Shown here piece by piece: positions 1-8,541 of a stretch of 12,728 nt of DNA. Each line of letters opens with the position of its first letter. Positions within the stretch are counted from its first letter, which is position 1. Made by a program: the position numbers and the translations under genes. A model generated the notes under the pieces. That model made no database searches. It saw only the letters and a program-made list of their open reading frames with translations, and was not told the origin of the DNA. This stretch comes from an uncultured Porphyromonadaceae bacterium. GTDB lineage: Bacteria > Bacteroidota > Bacteroidia > Bacteroidales > Muribaculaceae. The DNA is taken from the NCBI GenBank assembly GCA_900549445.1, contig UROS01000060.1, positions 1 through 12,728 of the forward strand, read 5' to 3'.

Positions 1-151
1 CGGTCATTATCTCACCGTAATATTTGAACAGTCCGGGCGCTTCCTGGAGGCGCGCTACGACGAGGCCTACGTAGAGGTGGAATGCCTGGTGGGAGATTTT
101 GCAAGGCGCGGTCTTTGCCTTGGCTTCCTGGTAAATTGTGGGTTCTTTCAT
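1..151 (-). CDS. Unrecognised protein, N-terminal 50 codons only (cut by window edge)
   Basis: Read on the minus strand, an ATG at 151-149 opens a frame that stays open to the left edge. It gives 50 residues beginning MKEPTIYQEA and ending KYYGEIMT. There is no signal peptide or lipobox, so a cytoplasmic protein is likely. I do not recognise the family. The start is supported by a perfect TAnnTTTG box on the minus strand at 182-175, which leaves a leader of roughly 17 nt. The codons used (CTC, GTC, CGC, GCG, CAG) resemble those of the other genes here. The opposite strand is also open across this stretch (to a TAG at 263-265), but past position 150 that frame turns to codons such as AGG, ATA, AGA and TTA, so I judge it non-coding. 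Its promoter closely matches that of the small-protein/CotH unit at the other end of the window. Confidence 0.6.
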   Translation of the reverse strand, partial: MKEPTIYQEAKAKTAPCKISHQAFHLYVGLVVARLQEAPGLFKYYGEIMT

Positions 152-165
152 AGTAGGATAAGATT

Positions 166-218
166 AATTTTCCGCAAAGATAATACGGGAAGGGGCGGAG
201 AGCATTGCGATAATGTCG
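166..218 (-). promoter_or_regulatory. Promoter block of the left-edge gene, matching the block at 10673-10725
   Basis: The minus strand carries TATCTTTG (182-175), an exact Bacteroidetes -7 box (TAnnTTTG). No TTTG is seen 19 nt upstream. Instead there is an upstream element beginning CGACATTATCGCAA (218-205). Aligned without gaps to 10673-10725 on the plus strand, 44 of 53 positions agree: 20/22 in the upstream element, 4/10 in the spacer and 20/21 around the -7 box. The unequal distribution, with a conserved element, a free spacer of fixed length and a conserved box, is what a bound regulator plus RNA polymerase would leave. That a regulator binds here is inference. Confidence 0.7.
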
Positions 219-249
219 CTTTTTTCAAATCGGGGCGAAAAATTTTTGG

Positions 250-345
250 ACAGGTGAGTTTTTAGGGGGGGACAGGAGTACAGTATAAACAGGAGGTTTT
301 GAGAACAGGAGAGGGATTGGGACAGGAGTACGTGAGAGACAGGAG
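250..345 (+). repeat. Array of ACAGGAG motifs at 16-17 bp spacing
   Basis: The heptamer ACAGGAG occurs at 272, 289, 305, 322 and 339, with start-to-start steps of 17, 16, 17 and 17 bp. A variant, ACAGGTG, lies at 250. Two units share the longer string GGGACAGGAGTAC (269-281 and 319-331). The 9-10 bp between motifs are otherwise dissimilar, so this is a run of spaced short motifs and not a plain tandem duplication. It sits between the divergent promoters of the left-edge gene and the protease gene. Repeated binding sites for a DNA-binding protein, or a decayed minisatellite, are both possible. Confidence 0.6.
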
Positions 346-518
346 AATGATTTGGAAACCAGCAATATATGAACTACATGGCAACAGCCGTCGCAACTGC
401 ATTTTTCAAAGAGGAGCGCAGGGCACCGAAACTTCAAGTTTTTAAAAAAATCACCCGCCAATGGTTATATTATTTAAATTATTTCGCCGAAAAATGCCAA
501 TTTTTACGAAATAAGCAC

Positions 519-526
519 TAACTTTG
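519..526 (+). promoter_or_regulatory. -7 box of the giant protease gene
   Basis: TAACTTTG matches the Bacteroidetes -7 consensus TAnnTTTG exactly. A -33 TTTG is not present at the usual 19-nt spacing; only a T-rich run lies there. Transcription would begin near 533, giving a leader of about 80 nt that holds the two hairpins described separately. Confidence 0.6.
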
Positions 527-538
527 CGTTTTTAATAC

Positions 539-558
539 CTGAAAAAATAATTTTTCAG
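539..558 (+). promoter_or_regulatory. Leader hairpin 1 of the protease gene
   Basis: CTGAAAAA (539-546) and TTTTTCAG (551-558) are perfect 8-bp inverted arms around a 4-nt loop. The hairpin begins only a few nucleotides after the predicted transcription start. It is A/U-rich, so its stability is modest. A role in protecting the 5' end or in regulation is inference. Confidence 0.4.
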
Positions 559-564
559 AACCCT

Positions 565-579
565 GAGTAATTGTTACTC
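565..579 (+). promoter_or_regulatory. Leader hairpin 2 of the protease gene
   Basis: GAGTAA (565-570) and TTACTC (574-579) form a perfect 6-bp stem with a 3-nt loop, six nucleotides after the first hairpin and 34 nt before the ATG. It could equally be a DNA operator half-site pair; the sequence alone does not decide. Confidence 0.35.
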
Positions 580-613
580 CCTGTTCACAGTAATAACCAT
601 TCAATCACTCTCT

Positions 614-3600
614 ATGCAGAAATTTTTTCTACGCCTTCTGCTGTTGCTGCTCGCGCTGGCTCCGATGCCGGCTCAGGCGGCAGCTACGGCGCCGACAGCT
701 CCCACAAAGGGCGTTGTGCGCGTGAAGCTACAGCCCGAAGCAGCCCGCAAACTGGGCGCGGCACCTCTGCGCAAGGCCCCCGGAGCAAATCTCGCCACCG
801 GAATGACGCCTTTCGACAAGAGCGCCAGATCTATCAAGGCTTTCAGCATCGAACGTATGTTTCCCTACGCTCCGAAGTTTGAAGCCGAGTATCGTAAATT
901 CGGTCTTGACCGATGGTATGAAATCCGCTTCGACGAAACCGTCGACGCCGCCGAGGCGCGCCGCGTAATGCAGCTCACCGCCGGAATTGAAAAGGCGGAA
1001 AACATCGTGCCAATGAAGCGCATGGACGGCGGATCCGACAAGGTCCGCGTTCTCGACGGCCCCGTCAAGGCTGCGGCTCAGTCGCCCAGCGGCTTCAACG
1101 ATCCCCGTCTGCCCCTGCAGTGGCACTATTACAACGACGGCTCAGTTTCCGGCAGCGTGAAGGGTGCGGACATCAACCTCTTCAACGCCTGGAAGACCAC
1201 TACCGGCAGCCCGGACGTAATCGTGGCCATTATCGACGGCGGCATCGACGTTGACCATGAGGATCTCGCGCAGAATATGCTCGTTAACCTCGCCGAACTC
1301 AACGGCACTCCCGGAGTCGACGACGACGGCAACGGCTATGTTGACGACATCTACGGCTATAACTTCGTGACCAACAGCGCAGATATATATCCCCACAACC
1401 ACGGCACACACGTGGCAGGCACCGTAGCCGCCGTCAACAACAACGGCATCGGCGTAGGCGGTGTGGCCGGCGGCGACGGCACCCCCGGTTCGGGTATCCG
1501 CATGTTCTCTGCCCAGGTGTTCGATCCCCGCTCAGGCACCGGAGGCGAAGGCGATTTCGCCAAGGCAATCGTCTACTCAGCCAACCGCGGCGCCTCCATC
1601 GCCCAGTGCTCCTGGGGCTGGGATTCCGACGGCTATTACGAGCAGGCAGTGCTCGACGCCATCGACTACTTCACCGAAGCCACCGCAGGCCGCGACAAAA
1701 TGCTCGGCGGCCTCTGCATCTTCGCCTCGGGCAACCAGGGCGTGACCGGCAACATCTACCCGGCCTGCTACGACAAGGTTCTTGCAGTGGCATCAATGAC
1801 CAACGACCTCGCTCCCGCAAGCTATTCGAACTACGGCGAGTGGGTAGACGTGATCGCTCCCGGCGGTCTTCTCGACTACGGCGAGGCGGGCGGCGTGCTC
1901 TCCACTCTCCCCGACAACAAATACGGCTACATGGAGGGAACCTCGATGGCATGCCCCCACGTTTCGGGCATCGCCGCGCTGATACTTTCGAAATACGGCA
2001 ACGCCACCTTCCCCGTATCCACACTGCGCACCCAGATCGAGACTTCTGTGCGCGATTTCTACTCGCAGGGCAACAACAGCCGCTACGAGGGCCTTTACGG
2101 CTCGGGATATGTTGACGCCGAGCGCGCTCTGCAGATGGGCGACGGCACAGCTCCCGAAGCGGTAAGCGATCTAAAGGCATACGCCTCGCAGGACAACATA
2201 ACACTGCGCTGGACCATCCCTGCCTCGAGCGACGGCAACGTGAACCAGCACGTGCTCTACTACTCCACCTCCGCCTTCGACGCCTCCTCGCTCGCCTCGG
2301 CCAAGAGCGTGGCAATCGACTCCAAGTTCCTCGCCTCGGGCGACCCGATGGAATACGTGCTCGAAGGACTTAACGCAGAAACCACCTATTATCTCGCAAT
2401 TGCGGCAGTCAACCGCTGGGGCGACGCATCTCCGCTCTCCGAAGTAGTCACCGCCACGACCAACGCCGGCCCGAAGATGACCCTCGACGAGACCACCGAC
2501 GTTTCCTTCGCCGTTTTGCCTACCTCCATCGGCTCCGCAACATTCTCCATCGGCAACGAAGCCGACGGTCTGCTGCGCTGGTCGTCGTTCCGCCGCACGG
2601 TTCCGGTGCGCACCGGTTTCTTCTCTACTCCCCGCCCCCTCAACACCGTTTCGTTCAAGGGCAAGCTCGGCGGCACGAAGATCAAGGCTCACGCCAAGGT
2701 CTACACCGACCCGGACACCTATCAGGCATCCGACTACCCCAAATCGCTCGCTTGCTTCGAAGAGGTGGCTGCCTTTATCGGCGTAGAGGACCGCGCTCTG
2801 CCCAACTCCATGGCACAGTGGTTCAAGGTCGACGCCGACAAGTATCCCGACGGTTTCAATCTCACCCACATCCGGATTTCCGGTGAAAACGGCACGGACG
2901 CCCTGCAGAGCATCCAGATTCTCAAAGGCGAAGGCTCCCTCACCACCGCTTCGATAATTGAGGAATTCCGCCCCGATTTCTTCTACTACGGCGGCGACAT
3001 GGCGCTCCCCGAGCAGCTCTTCTTCCAGCCCGGCGAATCGTTCTGGATCGCCGTACACTTCAATCCGATCACCGACGAGGTCTACCAGCCTTACCCTCTC
3101 GGACTCGCATTCTCCAACGCCGGCGACGTTTCCCACAACTGCTACATGAGCAACGACCTCGGCAAAACCTGGAGCCGCCTCGACGAGGCTCTGAAAGGCT
3201 CCCGCTACGAGAGCATGACTTCCGAATACACCTGGGCCATAGATCCCAAGTCGCAGAATCCCGACTGGAGCGAGCTTCTCGTGCTGACTCCCTCTGAAGG
3301 CACGGTAGTCAAAGGCGAGACGCAGGAAGTGAAAGTGTCAGCGTCGACCTCGAAGCTCATCAACGGCACGTATAAGTTCAACATAGGCTTCCAGACCAAC
3401 GAGACAGCTGACAACACCCTCCGTCAGGCGGTGACCATGACTGTCAGCGGCAACAAGGCCGAAATGCAGGTTCCCCGCATAGTCGACTTCGGCTCACTGC
3501 TCGTGGGCGAGACCAAGAAACTTACCGTAGAGATCTACAATAAAGGTTACGGCGATTTCAGAGGCAGCCAGTACTCCGCCGGCATCTATTCCGACAAGAT

Positions 3601-6600
3601 TTCCGTAAACTCCGAGAACTTTGCCGGTCCCGACTACGTTTCGGCAGGCTTCCCGGCCCGTGCCAAAGCCACCGTAGAACTGACATATCAGCCCAAGACC
3701 GCCGGCGACCACACCGGAACCGTGACGTTCACCGACAAAGACGGCGATACATTCCGCATCACAATGCGCGGTGTAGCCACCGACCCCGCAAAAATTGAGG
3801 TGACACCCGCCACCGTCGACGCCGGCGATCTCGACATCGACGCCGATCCCGTGACCATGTCGTTCAAAATCGCAAACAAAGGCCGCTATCCCCTTGAGTT
3901 CGTGATGCCGCGCTTCTCCGACCAGACCATCGAAGGCTCGGCCTCGAAAACCCATAAGTTCGGCTACTCCATCCACACCAACATCGGCGAGACTCCCGAT
4001 TTCGAATACGACAACAATCCCGACCTGATTGCCGCCACCGACCTCACGAAACAGTTCGTCACCGGCACCTACTCCGAACCGATTGACCTCGGCTTCGACT
4101 TCCCTTATTTCGGGCAGAAATTCGACAAGGTCTACGTCAACAACCACGGCGGCGTGCAGTTCTCCATCAGCGAGAACCAGTTCTTCCCGCCGCTCACCCC
4201 GACCGCCAACGGAGTTCCGGGCACCGGTCTGATCAGCGCCTACGGCCGCGACCTCGTGATGGGTCCCGACTCGAAGGTTGAGTGCGCGCGCCTCGACGGC
4301 AAGTTCGTTGTCCGTTACTCCAACGTTCTTGCCCTGGTCTATGACAAGGACTATACTCCGATTTCGTTCCATCTCACCCTCTCGGGCAACGGCGACGTGG
4401 AGATTTTCTTCGACAGTTATGATCCCTTCATGGTATTCCAGAGCGGCACAGGCCTCTTCGTGGGTCTCTGCGATCCCTCCGACGAGGATCCCATCGTCTA
4501 CACCTCGGCCGACATCACCAATCCCTACGCCGAAGAGCAGACCCCCGAGATGCTCCGCTATACTCAGGTGACCTCCGGTTCGGCATTCCGCTTCGAGGCT
4601 CCCAAGCCCAACTTCATCCGTGCCGTCGAGCCTGCCTACGGTCTCCTGAACCCCGGTGAGGAAGTCAACGTCAACGCCACGCTCAAGGCTGACGACACGA
4701 TGTTTGCCGGTGCTTCGTTCAACAATCTCGTAATTCTCAGCAACGACCCGCAGCAGGGAACCTCGTTTGTGCGCTTCGACGCCAACATCACCGGCGAGTC
4801 GCTCAAGCCCGAGCTTTCGGTGCCCGAAACCATGGATTTCGGCAAAGTGTTCCGCACCTCCGACACCCGCGTGGCTCTCTCGGTGAAGAACACCGGTTCG
4901 GCCGACCTCCAGCTCACTTCCGCCACCTCGAAAAACGGCGTCTACACCGTTTCGACCGAGCTTCCCGTAACCGTGGCTCCCGGCATGTCGAAAGATGTGA
5001 TTGTGGTCGTGCCCACCGCCGCATCGCAGGATCTCTCCGACGTAGTTGAGGTAGTCACTTCCGCCGGCAGCGCCGAGACCACTGTGAAAGGCACCGTGAT
5101 AGGCGTTCCTGCCGCAACTCTCTCCTACGAGAGCATCGAGGAGACCACCGCGAGCGGCACCGCCGTTGACTGCCCGCTCACCGTCACCAACAACGGCAAC
5201 GAGCCTCTCAGGTATTCCGTAACTCCCGACCCGATGTTTGCCCTCACCATCCCGCAGGGCGGCGAGTCGTCGGTAAGCTACAGCTACACCTCTTCGGTCG
5301 ACGACGGGAGCATTCCGAAAGACTGGATAGACATCACTCAGGAAGAGGGCGTGCTCCACAACGATCTCCCCTACTACATGGAACACGACTACATTGAGGT
5401 AGAGCTTCCGTTCGCCTTCCCCTTCTACGGCAAGACCTACACGAAGATGTATGTCTACAACACCGGCTTCGTTTCCTTCACCAAGCGCAACGACGACAAG
5501 ATCTGGCCCGAGCCCCCTGCCAGTTTCCCCGGCGGAACGCTCTACACCAACATCATCGCTCCCTTCTGGGGTCTCCACTCGATGGACGAGACCCGCACCG
5601 CCGGTACGTACTATAAAGCGTATGCCGACAAGGCCGTGGTTTCATTTATCGAATACGGCAACTCGATGAACGTTGGTGTGAACTTCCAGCTCATACTCAA
5701 CCCCGACGGCTCTTTCCGCTTCCAGTACTCTCCCAAAGATGAAGTATCCATAATCTTCGACACCTACGGTTTAGCCGGAGTGCTCAACGAAGCAGGAACC
5801 GACGGCTTCGTCATTCCCGAGCGCTACATCCAGTTCGGACAGTCAGTCTACTTCTCACCCGTAACCGAGCGCACGCTTGCTCCCGGTGAGAGCGAGACAG
5901 TCGGAGTAAGCCTCCTCGCCGACAAGATGGCCGGTCTTTATGAAACCACGATGACCGTCAACACCAACGTTCCCTCGCGTGAGCGTATCGAAATTCCCGT
6001 TTCGCTCACCGTCACCGGCGAAGCCGCTCCCGCATGGCCGGAAGACATGGCCGTTGAACACGTGATGGGCTTCGTTGAGACCGCCAATCCCGGCCCGATG
6101 GGCATGATGGGCGCCATGTACGAGGTGGAATTCCAGGTTAAGAACGAAGGCACCGCTCCATTCTACATCATGAACATCGTGAACGGCGGTCCGGGCAACA
6201 CCTACTACGACGAATGGTTCGACGAGGAAGTGACCGAGCCGTTCTTCCCGCTCATGTGCACTGAAGATCCATCCGACATGATGTCGTGGATGCCATATCA
6301 GACCGGCATGCCCTTCGAGGTCGGCTCAAAACCCGTTTATTTCGACGTGCCCATGATGAACTATGAGCTCGCCATGACCCCAGGCGTATACGAAGTGCCC
6401 CTCACTTTCTACTACATGACCTCGATGGATTCCGACGAACTCCTTGAGAAGGTAGTGACCGTGAAGTTCACCGTAACTCCGCCTCCGGCAATGGAGCTCG
6501 ACCGCCAGGAGATCAACGTAGTGGCTCCGACCGACGACTATACGACCGACGAAGTTCTCACCATTTCAAACGAATACGGTGACTATAAGCTCGAATATGA

Positions 6601-8446
6601 ACTCCGCCTCGATCCGACAGGCGTAGGCGAGGAAGCTCCCAACCCCGGCGGTGACCCCGGAATCGACCCGCTCGCCCTCTCGAAGGCGCGCAGCCTTGCT
6701 CCCGCTTCATTCGTGAAGCCCGATTCGCTCGCCGCTGCCCGTATGAAGAGCGTAATCCGTCCGTTCGACGTCGGCACCACCACCAATTCCCTCGACCAGC
6801 CTCAGGATATGGATCTGCTCCGCACTCTCTACTATCCTTCCGTGGCAAACAGCAATGTATATAATTACGGAACCGGCAACAAGACCGAGGCTTTCATTGG
6901 CGCCACCTACTTCGTTGCTCCCGAAGGCGGATTCAATATCTCCCACATCTACGTGCCGCTGTTATCCGGCGAACTCACCCATCCCGAGCTCAAGATTGAG
7001 ATTGTGAAGGGCGATTCGCCTGCCGGCGATCAGATTCTCGGCTCCGCCCACGTAATGTTCGAGGTAGAGCCCTCGCCCTACACCCTCTTCTATACGATTC
7101 CGCTCAACAAACCGGTATTCGTCGACAGCGGCGAGGACTTCTTTGTCCGCATCACCTACCCCGTCGGAGTTGAAACTCCCGCGTTGCTCGTTCCCAAGCA
7201 GGATGCCGTGAAGGAAGCCGTATATGCCGCCTACATTGAAGGCATAGGTTACAACGATATCGCAATGGGACTTGCAGATCAGCTCGGTTCGGTCGGATGG
7301 GCTGTCTCGTGTATCGAAACCTCCGTGGGCGAACCCTGGGTATCGCTGCCCGAAGGTCAGCCCCTGAAGGGCACCGTGGAAGCCGGCGAAAAGGCTGAGG
7401 TGAAAGTTCACTTCAGCGCCGCTTCAGCTCCTCTCGAGAAAGGCAACAGGGCCGTGCTCGTAATCAAATCGAACGACCCGAACATGCCTGTCTATAATCT
7501 GCCTCTGACACTCGACCGCAACGGCACTCCCGTAATCTCCACCGAAAGCAATATCCATCTTGCCAAGGAAGGTGAGACATCCGAACTCGTGTTTACCGTT
7601 TCGGATCCCGATGGCGACGACATGCAGATTCTCTTCGACGATCCCGCCGGAATCTCTAAGGTGAAGGCCGTTGAACCCGACGCCGCCGACACTGACGCCG
7701 AAGTTTCTTACAACGAGGAACTCAACGTCTACACCCTCATCGGAATCAAGGGCGCAGTGACAGTCAAAGTCGAGGTCGCTCCCGAATTCGGTCAGGCTTC
7801 CGACGACATATACCCGCTCATGCTATCCGCAGCCGACCGCCAGCGCCACGCCACGAGCCTTACGGTGAACTGCGTGGTCGAGCACGTGAACCGTGCGCCC
7901 GCCGCAGCCGAAGAATCTAAGAAGATAGTGCTCACCAAGGGCTCCGCCTCGGAAGTCGTGAACTTCGCAGATCTCTTCACCGACGCTGATTCAGACCCGC
8001 TCACCTATAAGTTCGAGATGGCGGAAAGCAATGTCGCAACCGCCTTCACAACCAAGGACGGTGTGATCTTCTACGGCGACAACACCGGCAGCGCAACCGC
8101 TACCGTCACCGCAACCGACCCCTCGGGCGCTACCGCGGTCTGCCGCCTCGAAATCTCCGTTGAAGAGCAGTCGGGCATCAGCAACATCGGTGCCGACGCC
8201 AGAGGACTTGTTCGCGTGATGCCGAACCCTGTGGAGAATGACCTCAACGCCGTTTGCTCGTTCATGGCATCCGACGTCCGCTTCACCCTCTACGACGCTT
8301 CGGGCCGCACTGTTGCGACAAAGACCTGTCCGGTTGCCAACGGAACCACCGTTGTCATCCCCATGACCTCGTGTCCCGCCGGAGTCTACATCCTTACCGT
8401 AGAATCCTCCGAAGTCAACGCTTCGATACCTGTAATTAAGAAGTAA
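614..8446 (+). CDS. Giant T9SS-exported subtilisin-like (S8) protease, 2610 aa
   Basis: Secreted serine endopeptidase. The signal peptide is residues 1-22 (cleavage after AQA), followed by a propeptide-like region at about 33-135. The S8 domain is at about 187-505, with catalytic D208 (AIIDGG), H263 (HGTHVAG), S444 (GTSMACPH) and oxyanion N374. An acidic loop DDDGNGYVDD at 236-245 probably binds calcium. Then come: FN3 at 512-616; a jelly-roll-like module at 733-888; a BACON-like Ig module at 888-947; an ASH (Hydin-like) Ig at 950-1056; an FPYFG-type module at 1114-1330; BACON-like at 1336-1395; ASH at 1397-1497; an FPFYG-type module at 1554-1749; BACON-like at 1749-1803; a Met-rich region at 1818-1938; a linker at 2003-2088; a second jelly-roll at 2090-2242; BACON-like at 2242-2304; and a cadherin-like tail at about 2305-2517. 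Residues 2521-2610 are a T9SS type A sorting domain (PNPV 2537-2540, YDASGR 2560-2565, PAGVYIL 2588-2594). The triad and the sorting domain are seen directly; the names of the middle modules are by pattern. The substrate is unknown. The gene has its own promoter and terminator. Confidence 0.93.
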   Translation: MQKFFLRLLLLLLALAPMPAQAAATAPTAPTKGVVRVKLQPEAARKLGAAPLRKAPGANLATGMTPFDKSARSIKAFSIERMFPYAPKFEAEYRKFGLDRWYEIRFDETVDAAEARRVMQLTAGIEKAENIVPMKRMDGGSDKVRVLDGPVKAAAQSPSGFNDPRLPLQWHYYNDGSVSGSVKGADINLFNAWKTTTGSPDVIVAIIDGGIDVDHEDLAQNMLVNLAELNGTPGVDDDGNGYVDDIYGYNFVTNSADIYPHNHGTHVAGTVAAVNNNGIGVGGVAGGDGTPGSGIRMFSAQVFDPRSGTGGEGDFAKAIVYSANRGASIAQCSWGWDSDGYYEQAVLDAIDYFTEATAGRDKMLGGLCIFASGNQGVTGNIYPACYDKVLAVASMTNDLAPASYSNYGEWVDVIAPGGLLDYGEAGGVLSTLPDNKYGYMEGTSMACPHVSGIAALILSKYGNATFPVSTLRTQIETSVRDFYSQGNNSRYEGLYGSGYVDAERALQMGDGTAPEAVSDLKAYASQDNITLRWTIPASSDGNVNQHVLYYSTSAFDASSLASAKSVAIDSKFLASGDPMEYVLEGLNAETTYYLAIAAVNRWGDASPLSEVVTATTNAGPKMTLDETTDVSFAVLPTSIGSATFSIGNEADGLLRWSSFRRTVPVRTGFFSTPRPLNTVSFKGKLGGTKIKAHAKVYTDPDTYQASDYPKSLACFEEVAAFIGVEDRALPNSMAQWFKVDADKYPDGFNLTHIRISGENGTDALQSIQILKGEGSLTTASIIEEFRPDFFYYGGDMALPEQLFFQPGESFWIAVHFNPITDEVYQPYPLGLAFSNAGDVSHNCYMSNDLGKTWSRLDEALKGSRYESMTSEYTWAIDPKSQNPDWSELLVLTPSEGTVVKGETQEVKVSASTSKLINGTYKFNIGFQTNETADNTLRQAVTMTVSGNKAEMQVPRIVDFGSLLVGETKKLTVEIYNKGYGDFRGSQYSAGIYSDKISVNSENFAGPDYVSAGFPARAKATVELTYQPKTAGDHTGTVTFTDKDGDTFRITMRGVATDPAKIEVTPATVDAGDLDIDADPVTMSFKIANKGRYPLEFVMPRFSDQTIEGSASKTHKFGYSIHTNIGETPDFEYDNNPDLIAATDLTKQFVTGTYSEPIDLGFDFPYFGQKFDKVYVNNHGGVQFSISENQFFPPLTPTANGVPGTGLISAYGRDLVMGPDSKVECARLDGKFVVRYSNVLALVYDKDYTPISFHLTLSGNGDVEIFFDSYDPFMVFQSGTGLFVGLCDPSDEDPIVYTSADITNPYAEEQTPEMLRYTQVTSGSAFRFEAPKPNFIRAVEPAYGLLNPGEEVNVNATLKADDTMFAGASFNNLVILSNDPQQGTSFVRFDANITGESLKPELSVPETMDFGKVFRTSDTRVALSVKNTGSADLQLTSATSKNGVYTVSTELPVTVAPGMSKDVIVVVPTAASQDLSDVVEVVTSAGSAETTVKGTVIGVPAATLSYESIEETTASGTAVDCPLTVTNNGNEPLRYSVTPDPMFALTIPQGGESSVSYSYTSSVDDGSIPKDWIDITQEEGVLHNDLPYYMEHDYIEVELPFAFPFYGKTYTKMYVYNTGFVSFTKRNDDKIWPEPPASFPGGTLYTNIIAPFWGLHSMDETRTAGTYYKAYADKAVVSFIEYGNSMNVGVNFQLILNPDGSFRFQYSPKDEVSIIFDTYGLAGVLNEAGTDGFVIPERYIQFGQSVYFSPVTERTLAPGESETVGVSLLADKMAGLYETTMTVNTNVPSRERIEIPVSLTVTGEAAPAWPEDMAVEHVMGFVETANPGPMGMMGAMYEVEFQVKNEGTAPFYIMNIVNGGPGNTYYDEWFDEEVTEPFFPLMCTEDPSDMMSWMPYQTGMPFEVGSKPVYFDVPMMNYELAMTPGVYEVPLTFYYMTSMDSDELLEKVVTVKFTVTPPPAMELDRQEINVVAPTDDYTTDEVLTISNEYGDYKLEYELRLDPTGVGEEAPNPGGDPGIDPLALSKARSLAPASFVKPDSLAAARMKSVIRPFDVGTTTNSLDQPQDMDLLRTLYYPSVANSNVYNYGTGNKTEAFIGATYFVAPEGGFNISHIYVPLLSGELTHPELKIEIVKGDSPAGDQILGSAHVMFEVEPSPYTLFYTIPLNKPVFVDSGEDFFVRITYPVGVETPALLVPKQDAVKEAVYAAYIEGIGYNDIAMGLADQLGSVGWAVSCIETSVGEPWVSLPEGQPLKGTVEAGEKAEVKVHFSAASAPLEKGNRAVLVIKSNDPNMPVYNLPLTLDRNGTPVISTESNIHLAKEGETSELVFTVSDPDGDDMQILFDDPAGISKVKAVEPDAADTDAEVSYNEELNVYTLIGIKGAVTVKVEVAPEFGQASDDIYPLMLSAADRQRHATSLTVNCVVEHVNRAPAAAEESKKIVLTKGSASEVVNFADLFTDADSDPLTYKFEMAESNVATAFTTKDGVIFYGDNTGSATATVTATDPSGATAVCRLEISVEEQSGISNIGADARGLVRVMPNPVENDLNAVCSFMASDVRFTLYDASGRTVATKTCPVANGTTVVIPMTSCPAGVYILTVESSEVNASIPVIKK

Positions 8447-8467
8447 ACATACTCTTAATATTCTGAA

Positions 8468-8500
8468 AAGCAGGCCGCACCACGGTGGTGCGGCCTGCTT
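8468..8500. terminator. Bidirectional hairpin terminator between convergent genes
   Basis: Sixteen-base arms (8468-8483 and 8485-8500) are perfect reverse complements around one central base. The RNA can fold as a 15-bp GC-rich stem with a 3-nt loop. It starts 22 bp after the protease stop codon and is followed by CTTGTTTATT. On the opposite strand it follows the CLC gene stop by 41 bp and is flanked by TTTTC, so it can serve both genes. Confidence 0.85.
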
Positions 8501-8541
8501 CTTGTTTATTACAAGGGGAATAAAATGTGGTTCCTTCCTCC

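Noticed and set aside
2..265. Open plus-strand frame ending at TAG 263-265, which could be the 3' end of a gene entering from the left
   Set aside because: After about position 150 it uses AGG, ATA, AGA and TTA codons and runs through the minus-strand promoter. The minus-strand gene has a start, a promoter and matching codon use.
225..461. 78-codon minus-strand frame across the ACAGGAG array
   Set aside because: It overlaps the repeat array, gives a Pro/Ser/Cys-rich sequence without a domain and has no promoter.
369..521. 50-codon plus-strand frame starting MNYMATAVAT, ending in the -7 box of the protease gene
   Set aside because: No promoter or ribosome-binding signal at a useful distance, the second half is AT-rich promoter-like DNA, and there is no recognisable motif. 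A real microprotein cannot be fully excluded.
3494..5578. A 694-codon open frame on the minus strand inside the protease gene, with other long antisense frames at 2171-3136 and 7991-9022
   Set aside because: They lie opposite a clearly real protein. The open antisense frames follow from the strong preference for C/G in third positions. Their translations are rich in Gly, Val, Arg and His without domain motifs, and the third crosses the terminator into the CLC gene.
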